Assembly (NCBI GenBank): GCA_023437745.1
Contig: JAEZFI010000219.1
Span: 1 to 23,900, forward strand
Length of the DNA: 23,900 nucleotides
Direction of reading: 5' to 3'
Source of the DNA: Actinomycetes bacterium
GTDB lineage: Bacteria; Actinomycetota; Acidimicrobiia; Acidimicrobiales; Microtrichaceae
The notes under the pieces were generated by a model. That model was not told where the DNA came from, made no database searches, and worked only from the letters and a program-made list of their open reading frames with translations. The position numbers were made by a program, and so were the translations under genes. Below, in pieces: positions 1-6,182 of the stretch (positions within the stretch are counted from its first letter, which is position 1; each line of letters opens with the position of its first letter).

Positions 1-67
1 GCCCGAGCCCACGGCGCCGCCCGACACCACGCCGCCCGCCGAGGGCGCGCTGGCCACGCCTCCGTGA
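1..67 (+). CDS. C-terminal end of an upstream protein (partial)
   Basis: An open frame enters from the left edge (frame starting at base 2) and stops at TGA 65-67. The 21 visible residues are rich in Pro, Ala and Thr (PEPTAPPDTTPPAEGALATP then P). That looks like a disordered tail of a secreted or cell-wall protein. The stop overlaps the GTG start of rsmA by 4 bases, which implies translational coupling. In mycobacteria the gene before ksgA is rpfB (resuscitation-promoting factor), so an Rpf/G5-domain protein is a reasonable guess. No domain is visible here, so the identity is inference. Confidence 0.6.
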   Translation, partial: PEPTAPPDTTPPAEGALATPP

Positions 68-942
68 CCGGGACACCGCCCCTGCTGACGGTCCGCGACG
101 TGCGGGCGCTGGCCGCCGACTTCGGGCTGGAGCCGCGCCGCTCGCTCGGACAGAACTTCGTGGTCGACCCGAACACGATCCGCCGGATCGTGCGCCTCGC
201 CGGCGTCGGCCCCGGCGACCCGGTCGTGGAGGTGGGGCCGGGCCTCGGCTCGCTGACCCTCGGCCTGCTGGACGCCGGCGCGCAGGTCCTGGCCGTCGAG
301 AAGGACCCCCGCATGGCGGCCTCGCTGCGCACCCGGATCGAAGCCGTCGTGGGCGGGCAGCTGGAGGTGGTGGAGGCGGACGCCCTCGACGGCGGGTGGC
401 GCGACCGGATCGCCGACGGCTCCACCCTCGTCGCCAACCTCCCCTACAACGTGGCCACCACGATCGTGATCGAGCTCCTCGACGCCGAACCCAGGATCCA
501 GCGGATGCTCGTGATGGTGCAGCGGGAGGTCGCCGACCGGATGGCCGCGGGTCCGGGCGAGCCGGCGCACGGGCTGCCCTCGGTCCGCATCGCCCGATGG
601 GCGAGCGCACGGCGGGTCGCGTCGATCGGCCCCGACGTGTTCTGGCCGCGACCACGGGTCGAGTCGGCGCTCGTCGAGATCGTGCGCGACCCCGGCGCCG
701 TGACGTTCGACGCGTCCACCGAGGCGACCTTCCGGGCCCTGACCCGGGCGGGCTTCGCCCAGCGGCGCAAGACCCTGCGCCGTGCCCTGGCCGGGCTCGC
801 GCCCGCCGACGACGTCGTCGGGGCGCTGGCTGCGGCCGGCCTCACCGAGCACGCCCGGGCGGAGCAGCTGTCGATGGACGAGTGGCGCCGCCTGTGCGAG
901 TCGCTGCCCGTCGCCCGCTCGGACGAGGGAGGCGCGGGGTGA
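64..942 (+). CDS. rsmA: 16S rRNA (adenine(1518)-N(6)/adenine(1519)-N(6))-dimethyltransferase RsmA
   Basis: RsmA/KsgA dimethylates two adjacent adenines in the 3'-terminal hairpin of 16S rRNA using SAM, a late step of 30S subunit maturation in the cytoplasm. The 292-residue product has the family N-terminus (SLGQNFVVD, about 27-35), the SAM-binding glycine-rich motif VEVGPGLGSLT (55-65), an acidic strand end VEKD (78-81) and the catalytic NLPY (125-128). The signature MVQREVADRM follows, then a helical C-terminal RNA-binding domain containing QRRKTLRRAL. Its length matches actinobacterial homologues. The GTG start at 64 overlaps the previous stop (GTGA), and its own TGA overlaps the ispE GTG start. 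This is the usual ksgA-ispE pair of Actinobacteria. Confidence 0.96.
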   Translation: MTGTPPLLTVRDVRALAADFGLEPRRSLGQNFVVDPNTIRRIVRLAGVGPGDPVVEVGPGLGSLTLGLLDAGAQVLAVEKDPRMAASLRTRIEAVVGGQLEVVEADALDGGWRDRIADGSTLVANLPYNVATTIVIELLDAEPRIQRMLVMVQREVADRMAAGPGEPAHGLPSVRIARWASARRVASIGPDVFWPRPRVESALVEIVRDPGAVTFDASTEATFRALTRAGFAQRRKTLRRALAGLAPADDVVGALAAAGLTEHARAEQLSMDEWRRLCESLPVARSDEGGAG

Positions 943-1694
943 CGGGCTCCGGCACGCTCCCCGTCGCGTTGGTGGCGCCTGCGAAGCTCACCGTGTCCCT
1001 GCGGGTGGTCGGTGTGCGCGCCGACGGCATGCACCTCATCGAAGCCGAGATGGTGGAGCTCGACCTGTTCGACACGCTCTGGCTCCGCCACGGCGACGGC
1101 ATGATCGTGGACGGGCCGGCGGCGCCGGCGGGCGGCCTGGGACCCGACGACCTGGTGACGCGGGCGCTGCGCATGGTCGGCCGGACCGCGTCGGTCCACC
1201 TCCACAAGCGCATCCCCGCCGGTGCCGGCCTCGGCGGCGGGAGCGCGGATGCCGCAGCGATCCTCCGGTGGGCCGACCGGCGCAGCACGATCGCCGCGGT
1301 GGCCCTGGGCGCCGACGTCGCGTTCTCGGTGGTCGGGGGACGCGCTCGGGTGAGCGGCATCGGCGAGGTCGTGGAACCGCTCGAGTTCGAGCCGCGGACC
1401 TACACGCTGCTCACCCCGCCGATCCACTGCTCGACGCCCGAGGTCTACCGCACCTGGGATGCGCTGGGTGGACCCGACCACGAGTCGGGCAACGACCTGA
1501 CGGCGGCCGCGTTGGCACTCCATCCGGAGCTGGCACGGTGGCGCGACCGGTTGGGTGACGTGGCGGGGATGGAGCCGAAGCTGGCGGGAAGCGGGTCGAC
1601 GTGGTTCGTCCCCGGCGCCCACGAGGGCGACCACATGGTGGTCGTCGACACGGTGCCGTCCGGTTGGACGCCGGGAGCGGAAGCCCCCGGATGA
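939..1694 (+). CDS. ispE: 4-diphosphocytidyl-2-C-methyl-D-erythritol kinase (short form)
   Basis: IspE phosphorylates CDP-methylerythritol with ATP in the MEP isoprenoid pathway. The frame is open far upstream inside rsmA, but GTG 939 overlaps the rsmA stop by 4 bases and puts the GHMP-kinase N-terminus in the right place. The motif VAPAKLTVSLRV carries the catalytic Lys16. The ATP-binding loop GAGLGGGSADAAA lies at about 95-107, GADVAF carries the catalytic Asp126, and the C-terminal glycine motif is AGSGSTWFV. At 251 residues it is shorter than the usual 280-310. Most of the loss is between the GGGSADAA loop and GADVAF, where only about 17 residues remain. All key residues are present, so it is probably active. 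Confidence 0.92.
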   Translation: MTGSGTLPVALVAPAKLTVSLRVVGVRADGMHLIEAEMVELDLFDTLWLRHGDGMIVDGPAAPAGGLGPDDLVTRALRMVGRTASVHLHKRIPAGAGLGGGSADAAAILRWADRRSTIAAVALGADVAFSVVGGRARVSGIGEVVEPLEFEPRTYTLLTPPIHCSTPEVYRTWDALGGPDHESGNDLTAAALALHPELARWRDRLGDVAGMEPKLAGSGSTWFVPGAHEGDHMVVVDTVPSGWTPGAEAPG

Positions 1695-1701
1695 GTCGGG
1701 C

Positions 1702-1803
1702 CTACTTGCCGCGAGCGCGACGCTGGTGGCGAGTGCGGCGCAGCAGCTTGCGGTGCTTCTTCTTCCGCATCCGCTTCCTGCGCTTCTTGATCAGTGAACC
1801 CAT
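1702..1803 (-). CDS. 30S ribosomal protein bS22 (AURKAIP1/COX24-domain small basic protein)
   Basis: This minus-strand ORF of 33 codons plus stop runs from ATG at 1803 to TAG at 1702. It begins MGSLIKKRRKRMRKKKHRK and continues LLRRTRHQRRARGK. It matches closely the actinobacterial bS22 family known from mycobacterial 30S structures, a very basic peptide of about 33 residues that binds rRNA. It lies convergent to ispE with a 7-base gap and divergent from the polysaccharide gene at 1949. A TATGGT hexamer (1819-1814, minus strand) sits 10 bases before the ATG and there is no Shine-Dalgarno sequence, so the mRNA may be leaderless or nearly so. Recognition rests on the almost full-length sequence pattern. 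Confidence 0.93.
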   Translation of the reverse strand: MGSLIKKRRKRMRKKKHRKLLRRTRHQRRARGK

Positions 1804-1813
1804 GGCGTTGGGC

Positions 1814-1819
1814 ACCATA
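1814..1819 (-). promoter_or_regulatory. Candidate -10 element for bS22
   Basis: TATGGT on the minus strand, 10 bases upstream of the bS22 ATG. It fits the TAnnnT pattern of actinobacterial -10 boxes and would start transcription within a few bases of the start codon. No convincing -35 was found. Confidence 0.4.
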
Positions 1820-1876
1820 GCGAGTGGGTCCGAACGGATGCGAACCCGCGATCTGCGTTTCGGGGGTTTCCGCTCC

Positions 1877-1882
1877 TATCCT
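1877..1882 (+). promoter_or_regulatory. Candidate -10 element for the polysaccharide co-polymerase gene
   Basis: TATCCT lies in the 145-base divergent spacer between bS22 (minus) and the gene at 1949 (plus). It would leave a leader of about 60 bases. The hexamer fits TAnnnT, but no clear -35 is visible, so support is modest. Confidence 0.33.
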
Positions 1883-1948
1883 GTGGATGGAATGGTTCCG
1901 GCCGCCTGACCGGCTGCAGCCCACGGAGATGATGGGACACCACGGCAC

Positions 1949-3286
1949 ATGACAGACGGCGGCGCACTGGCGGTCTTCACCGACCCCGGACTGGTCGAGG
2001 AGAACCCTTCGATCAGCTTCAACTTCGGGAAGCGCGTGTGGGGGTTCATCGGCGCGGCGTCGCTGGTGGTCGGCCTCCTGGCGATGGCCTGGACGTTCAC
2101 GGCGGCGGAGCAGTTCGTGACGTCCCGCACGTACATCGTGACCAGCGGGGCGAACACGCAGGACAACATCACGCTGGTCCGCTCGTTCCAGGCGCTGCTC
2201 GAGTCCAACCAGTTCGCGACGGAGCTGAAGGGCCGCTCCCAGCTCGACCTCCCGGTCGAGACGATCGCCGGGATGATCTCGGTGGAGAACCCCGCCGAGT
2301 CGGCGATGCTCGAGGTCAAGGTCACCTACTCGGACATCCGCACCGCCGACCGGGTCAGCCAGGAGGTCCTCCCGACCATCGAGGACGCCTTCGAGGCGCA
2401 GCAGCAGAACCAGCCGCTCGAGGCGCGGATCCCCGGCCCGATCATCCAGGAGATCTGGACCCGGCCGATGCGCGAGGTCGTGTCCATCCCGCCGTACATG
2501 GGGTTCCTCGGCGGTGCCGTGCTCGGCTTCGTGGTGGCGTTCGCCGTCGCCGCCTTCCGCCAGTACCGGGCCCCCGTGGTCAGCTCGGCCCGGGACGTGG
2601 GCGACGCCCTGGACCTGCCCGTGCTCGCCCGTCTCCCCGTCATGGGAGAGGGCCGTGGCGCCAACCCGCAGGACGCGGTCCTCGGGATGCTCTCGGCCAT
2701 CGAGCGGCTGGGTGCACGCGGGCCGATCCACCGCCTCGTCGTGGTCGGCCCCGAGCCCGACCTCGAGCGGTCGAAGCTGGTCCTGGCGCTGGGCTGCGCC
2801 ATCGCCCGCAACTTCGACCAGCCCGTCGCCCTGATCGACGGGGACCTCGAGCACGGGATGCTCACCAAGCTGATCGGGGCGTCCGACGAGCCCGGCCTGG
2901 CCGAGTGCCTCACGGGTGAGCTGCGGGTCGACCAGACGCTCCTGCGGCTCGAGAACGGGCACACCCCCGCCCTCCTCAACGGGATGGTCCCGCCGTCGGG
3001 GATGATCCGCGTGATGCCCGCGGGTCTCAACCGAGGCGGCAGCCTCCTCCGCATGCGCTCGAACCTCCACCAGGTGCTGGGCGCGCTCTCGGGACGCTAC
3101 GTGGTCGTCGTCGACGGCCCGCAGGTCCCCGGCGCCGTCCCCTCGACGCAGCTGCTGTCGATGGCGGACGCCACGATCGTCGTCGTCACGGAGGGCTCGA
3201 CGTCGCTCCGGGACGCCCGGTTCACGGGCGAGGCGCTCCGTTCGTTCACCACGAACCCCGTCGGGGCGATCGTCCTGAAGAAGTGA
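1949..3286 (+). CDS. Wzz/CpsCD-like polysaccharide co-polymerase with degenerate BY-kinase domain
   Basis: Proteins of this type set chain length or control export of capsule and exopolysaccharide. The 445 residues show a short cytoplasmic N-terminus, a transmembrane helix at about 29-50, an extracytoplasmic part with Wzz-like layout to about 182, a second helix (GGAVLGFVVAFAVAAF, about 188-203) and a cytoplasmic P-loop-fold domain. In that last domain the Walker A' strand (VALIDGDLEHG, about 293-303) and the Walker B strand (YVVVVDGPQV, about 385-394) are recognisable. The Walker A loop reads VVGPEPDLERSKLVLALG and lacks GK[ST]. There is also no tyrosine-rich C-terminal tail. It is therefore probably a pseudokinase that may still bind a partner. 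It lies upstream of a sugar transferase and a GT2 enzyme on the same strand. The start is ATG 1949, with only a weak upstream GGAG. Confidence 0.82.
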   Translation: MTDGGALAVFTDPGLVEENPSISFNFGKRVWGFIGAASLVVGLLAMAWTFTAAEQFVTSRTYIVTSGANTQDNITLVRSFQALLESNQFATELKGRSQLDLPVETIAGMISVENPAESAMLEVKVTYSDIRTADRVSQEVLPTIEDAFEAQQQNQPLEARIPGPIIQEIWTRPMREVVSIPPYMGFLGGAVLGFVVAFAVAAFRQYRAPVVSSARDVGDALDLPVLARLPVMGEGRGANPQDAVLGMLSAIERLGARGPIHRLVVVGPEPDLERSKLVLALGCAIARNFDQPVALIDGDLEHGMLTKLIGASDEPGLAECLTGELRVDQTLLRLENGHTPALLNGMVPPSGMIRVMPAGLNRGGSLLRMRSNLHQVLGALSGRYVVVVDGPQVPGAVPSTQLLSMADATIVVVTEGSTSLRDARFTGEALRSFTTNPVGAIVLKK

Positions 3287-3289
3287 TCG

Positions 3290-3349
3290 CTCCCAGCCTT
3301 CGAGAGGAGGGCTCGGGAGGCCGTTGCGGGGTCGATTTTTCGGCCCGCA
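3290..3349 (+). terminator. Weak terminator-like hairpins after the co-polymerase gene
   Basis: Four bases after the stop, CTCCC-AGCC (3290-3298) can pair with GGCT-c-GGGAG (3310-3319), giving a 9-bp stem with one bulge. A second stem, TGCGGG (3325-3330) with CCCGCA (3344-3349), encloses a loop containing TTTTT. Neither has a T-run directly after the stem, so factor-independent termination is uncertain. Confidence 0.3.
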
Positions 3350-3400
3350 GAGTTCACTGGGTGGATGTGCCCGGACCCCCGGAAGTTGGGATGAAAGTTG

Positions 3401-3430
3401 TTGAAGCTGCTTCACCTGCTGTGGTTAAGT
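3401..3430 (+). promoter_or_regulatory. Candidate promoter and palindromic operator upstream of the sugar transferase
   Basis: This AT-richer pocket lies in the 257-base spacer 3287-3543. TTGAAG (3401-3406) could be a -35, spaced 18 bases from TTAAGT (3425-3430) as a weak -10. The -35 overlaps a perfect inverted repeat, TGAAGC-t-GCTTCA (3402-3414), placed where a dimeric regulator could sit. The leader would be about 110 bases. Nothing else was recognised in the spacer. Confidence 0.35.
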
Positions 3431-3543
3431 GGTCCGGGTCCAGGCGGCGTGGAAGCAGACCGGTCGTGCTGGGCGATTCGGGGGAAGCACATGACGGGTT
3501 CGACGCTGGGTGGACCCGTGCACACCGACAGGGGCTGACGTAG

Positions 3544-5028
3544 ATGCTGGGATTCACGGCGACCGAGTCGACCAAAGGGCGGAGCTCGCGTGCCGCCAGG
3601 TCGGCCCACGGATCGACCGCTGAGCCGAAGCTCTCGGTCGTCGGGAACCCGGCCGAGCGGCCGGAGCGTGCGAGCCAGGACCAGCGCCGCGCGATCGGCT
3701 TCCTCTCCCTGCTGCTCGGCTTCACCGTCGACGCCGTCGCCGTCCTCGTGTGGCTCCGGGTGATCGTCGGCCACACCACCGACCGGGCGCCCCAGTTCTT
3801 CTCGCTCCTCTACGTGGTCACGACCATGGCGCTGCTGTGGCCGACCTACCGACGGGGCCGCCTGGTGCCCCGCCCGGCCGAGATCCTCGTCCAGGTCGGC
3901 ACCCGCATCGCCCTGGCGCCGGTGATCACCGCCACGCTCACGCTCACCTCGAAGACGCCGCTCCTCGAGTACCTCGACATGCGGTCCTACGCCTACCTGG
4001 TCGCCGGCACCGTCGCCACGGTGATGATCGGCCGGGTGCTCATGTTCAAGGCCGTCCACGTCGCCCGCTCCCGCGGCTACGACCTGGAGGACACGATCAT
4101 CGTGGGTGCCGGCCCGGTCGGCGTCGACGTGGCCGTGGCCCTGGAGGAGAACCCCGAGTTCGGCCTCGCTCCCTACGGGTTCCTCGAGCGGTTCGACGAG
4201 CAGCTGCCGTACCCGATCGTGGGCCGACCCGAGGAGCTGATCTCGGTCCTCGAGGCCACCCACATCCGCCACGTGGTGCTGGCGTTCGGGTCCGCCTCGG
4301 AGGAGGAGCTGGTCGGCTACGTGCGGCGTTGCTCGCTGCTCCCCGTCCAGTTCTACGCGGTGCCCCGCTTCTTCGAGCTGGGCGTCGCCAACGAGCACGT
4401 GGCCCGCGAGGTCGACGGGTTCGCCCTCGTCCCGCTCCGCCGTCCCGGCCACGGACACCAGATGTGGCCGGCCAAGCGGGCGTTCGACCTCGTCGTCTCG
4501 TCCCTGATGCTCGTGCTCACCGCGCCGGTGCTCGCCGCGTGCGCCGTCGCCGTCAAGCTCTCGTCGCGTGGCCCGGTGTTCTTCAAGCAGATCCGCGTCG
4601 GCTGCGACGGCCGCCCCTTCGAGATCTACAAGTTCCGGTCGATGCGGCAGAACGACGACTCGGACTCGAAGTGGAGCGTCGACGACGACGCCCGCGTCAC
4701 GAAGGTCGGCCGGTTCCTCCGCAAGTCGCACCTCGACGAGCTCCCGCAGCTGATCAACGTGCTCAAGGGGGAGATGTCGATCGTCGGCCCCCGTCCCGAG
4801 CGCCCGTACTTCGTCGAGCAGTTCTCGGGTGAGATCGACCGCTACGACGAGCGGCACCGGGTTCCCGCCGGCATCACCGGTTGGGCCCAGGTCAACGGGT
4901 ACTGGGGTGACACGTCGATCGAGGCCCGGGTGCGGCTCGACAACCGCTACATCGAGAACTGGTCGCTGTGGCGGGATCTGGTGATCGCCCTCCGGACGAT
5001 CCCGACCCTCCTGGGCAAGCGACGGTGA
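3544..5028 (+). CDS. Exopolysaccharide biosynthesis polyprenyl-phosphate sugar-1-phosphate transferase (WbaP/CpsE/GumD type)
   Basis: This enzyme moves a sugar-1-phosphate from a nucleotide sugar to undecaprenyl (or decaprenyl) phosphate at the inner face of the membrane, the first step of a repeat unit. The 494-residue protein has about four N-terminal membrane helices (about 51-75, 85-101, 115-135, 150-168). A Rossmann-like CoA_binding_3 domain follows, with IIVGAGPVGVDVA at 185-197. A membrane hairpin (313-335) precedes the catalytic bacterial-sugar-transferase domain: FFKQIRVG, FEIYKFRSM, LDELPQLINVLKGEMSIVGP (397-416) and ITGWAQVNG. The conserved Asp-Glu pair is D398-E399. The sugar specificity cannot be read. 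An in-frame TAG just before ATG 3544 fixes the earliest start, and AGGGG lies about 10 bases upstream. The stop overlaps the next gene (GTGA). Confidence 0.95.
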   Translation: MLGFTATESTKGRSSRAARSAHGSTAEPKLSVVGNPAERPERASQDQRRAIGFLSLLLGFTVDAVAVLVWLRVIVGHTTDRAPQFFSLLYVVTTMALLWPTYRRGRLVPRPAEILVQVGTRIALAPVITATLTLTSKTPLLEYLDMRSYAYLVAGTVATVMIGRVLMFKAVHVARSRGYDLEDTIIVGAGPVGVDVAVALEENPEFGLAPYGFLERFDEQLPYPIVGRPEELISVLEATHIRHVVLAFGSASEEELVGYVRRCSLLPVQFYAVPRFFELGVANEHVAREVDGFALVPLRRPGHGHQMWPAKRAFDLVVSSLMLVLTAPVLAACAVAVKLSSRGPVFFKQIRVGCDGRPFEIYKFRSMRQNDDSDSKWSVDDDARVTKVGRFLRKSHLDELPQLINVLKGEMSIVGPRPERPYFVEQFSGEIDRYDERHRVPAGITGWAQVNGYWGDTSIEARVRLDNRYIENWSLWRDLVIALRTIPTLLGKRR

Positions 5029-6035
5029 GCGCGGCCGCCGTTGCGGCCGACGACAGCGAGCACCTCGTCACCGTCGTCGTCCCCGCGCTCGACGAGGAGC
5101 AGTCGATCTCGAGCTGCCTCGACTGCGTGCTCGGTCAGACCCACCAGGACCTCGAGATCCTCGTCCTCGACGGGGGTTCCACGGACCGGACCCGGGCGAT
5201 CGTCGAGGACTACGCGCGGCGGGACCCGCGGGTCCGCCTCCTCGACAACCCGCGGCGCACCCAGCCCGCAGCGCTCAACACCGCGTGGCCCGAAGCCCGC
5301 GGCGCGTACCTGATCCGCATCGACGCCCACGCGACCGTGCCGCCCACCTACGTCGAGCAGGTGGTCCGCCACCTGGCCACCGGCGACTACGGCGGGGTCG
5401 GCGGGCGCAAGGACGCCGTCGGGTTCACCCCGACCGGGCGGGCGATCGCCGCCGTGCTGGGGTCGCCCTTCGGCGTGGGCAACTCGTCGTACCACCACGC
5501 GACCGAGTCGGCGCTCGTCGACCACATCCCGTTCGGCGCCTACCCGATCGACGTGGTCCGCGAGTTGGGCGGCTGGGACGAGTCGACCCCGGTGAACGAG
5601 GACTTCGAGTTCGACTACCGCGTCCGGCAGAGCGGGCGTGTGCTGCTGCTGGACCCGGGCATGGCCATCGCCTGGGAGGGTCGCCAGACCATCCGGCTGC
5701 TGGCCCGTCAGTACCGGCGCTACGGCCGGGGCAAGTCCAAGGTGGTGCGGAAGCATCCGAGCAGCACCGCGGTCCGCCACCTCGCGGCTCCCGCCGTGGT
5801 GGCGGCGTTCGCCCTGGCGCTGGCGATCGCTCCGTGGCGTCCACGCTGGTCGCTGCTGCTGGTCGCTCCGTACCTCGGGGTCCTGGGGCTCGGCTCGGCG
5901 ATCGTGGCCGCCCGGCTGCCGTCCGCCGAGGAGCGCCGGGCCGTGCTGCCTGCGCTCGCCGCGATGCACCTGAGCTGGGGCGTCGGGTTCTGGGAAGGGC
6001 TCCTGGGCGCCGAGGTGGTGCAGAGGGCTCGCTGA
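5025..6035 (+). CDS. GT2-family glycosyltransferase with C-terminal membrane helices (ExoA-like)
   Basis: An inverting GT-A glycosyltransferase that probably extends the lipid-linked oligosaccharide begun by the preceding enzyme. The 336-residue product starts at GTG 5025, overlapping the upstream stop by 4 bases, so the two are very likely co-translated. Visible motifs are VTVVVPALDEEQSI (15-28), LVLDGGSTDRT (46-56), the metal-binding DxD as D100-A-H-A, the acceptor-side NED (191-193), and a basic RQYRRYGRGK stretch (228-237) in place of QxxRW. Two or three hydrophobic segments follow at about 252-270, 276-297 and 305-325, as in ExoA of succinoglycan synthesis. Donor and acceptor are unknown. 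The next feature downstream is tRNA-Gln. Confidence 0.92.
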   Translation: MSAAAVAADDSEHLVTVVVPALDEEQSISSCLDCVLGQTHQDLEILVLDGGSTDRTRAIVEDYARRDPRVRLLDNPRRTQPAALNTAWPEARGAYLIRIDAHATVPPTYVEQVVRHLATGDYGGVGGRKDAVGFTPTGRAIAAVLGSPFGVGNSSYHHATESALVDHIPFGAYPIDVVRELGGWDESTPVNEDFEFDYRVRQSGRVLLLDPGMAIAWEGRQTIRLLARQYRRYGRGKSKVVRKHPSSTAVRHLAAPAVVAAFALALAIAPWRPRWSLLLVAPYLGVLGLGSAIVAARLPSAEERRAVLPALAAMHLSWGVGFWEGLLGAEVVQRAR

Positions 6036-6060
6036 GCCCGGCGATCCCGCGGTCTACCCT
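6032..6060 (+). promoter_or_regulatory. Candidate promoter of tRNA-Gln
   Basis: TACCCT at 6055-6060 fits a TAnnnT -10 and lies 10 bases before the mature tRNA 5' end, leaving a leader of about 4 bases. A partial -35 (CTGAGC, 6032-6037) is at 17-base spacing and overlaps the end of the preceding gene. Confidence 0.42.
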
Positions 6061-6070
6061 GAGGGGGCGA

Positions 6071-6143
6071 TCGCGGGTAGTTCAACTGGCAGAACGCTGG
6101 ACTTTGGATCCGGAGGTTGCAGGTTCGATCCCTGCCCCGCGAG
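6071..6143 (+). tRNA. tRNA-Gln (UUG anticodon)
   Basis: A complete cloverleaf can be drawn by hand. The acceptor stem TCGCGGG (6071-6077) pairs perfectly with CCCGCGA (6136-6142), with discriminator G at 6143. The D stem is GTTC/GAAC. The anticodon stem CTGGA/TCCGG encloses the loop CTTTGGA with anticodon TTG at 6104-6106. The T arm is GCAGG-TTCGATC-CCTGC. The 3' CCA is not encoded (CCC follows), so it must be added by the CCA-adding enzyme. The position just upstream of glmU matches the arrangement in other Actinobacteria. With no terminator visible, read-through into glmU is possible. Confidence 0.97.
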
Positions 6144-6182
6144 CCCTGCGAGACGTCACACCTCTCACACCGATGGAGCACG

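Noticed and set aside
1445..3415. Minus-strand 656-codon open frame across ispE, bS22 and the polysaccharide gene
   Set aside because: It is a shadow frame crossing three supported genes and reads as low-complexity charged sequence.
3283..3543. Small plus-strand open frame in the spacer before the sugar transferase
   Set aside because: It has no recognisable sequence and no Shine-Dalgarno sequence, and it overlaps the likely promoter region; treated as untranslated.
6071..6143. tRNA-Gln as an integration site for an island carrying the polysaccharide genes
   Set aside because: There is no integrase, no direct repeat of the tRNA 3' end, and the extra genes lie on the 5' side with base composition like their neighbours.
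6117..6182. Upstream extension of glmU starting inside the tRNA
   Set aside because: The extension begins within tRNA-Gln and shows no homology. ATG 6183 has a good GGAG and begins the conserved LAAGEGSRMK domain.
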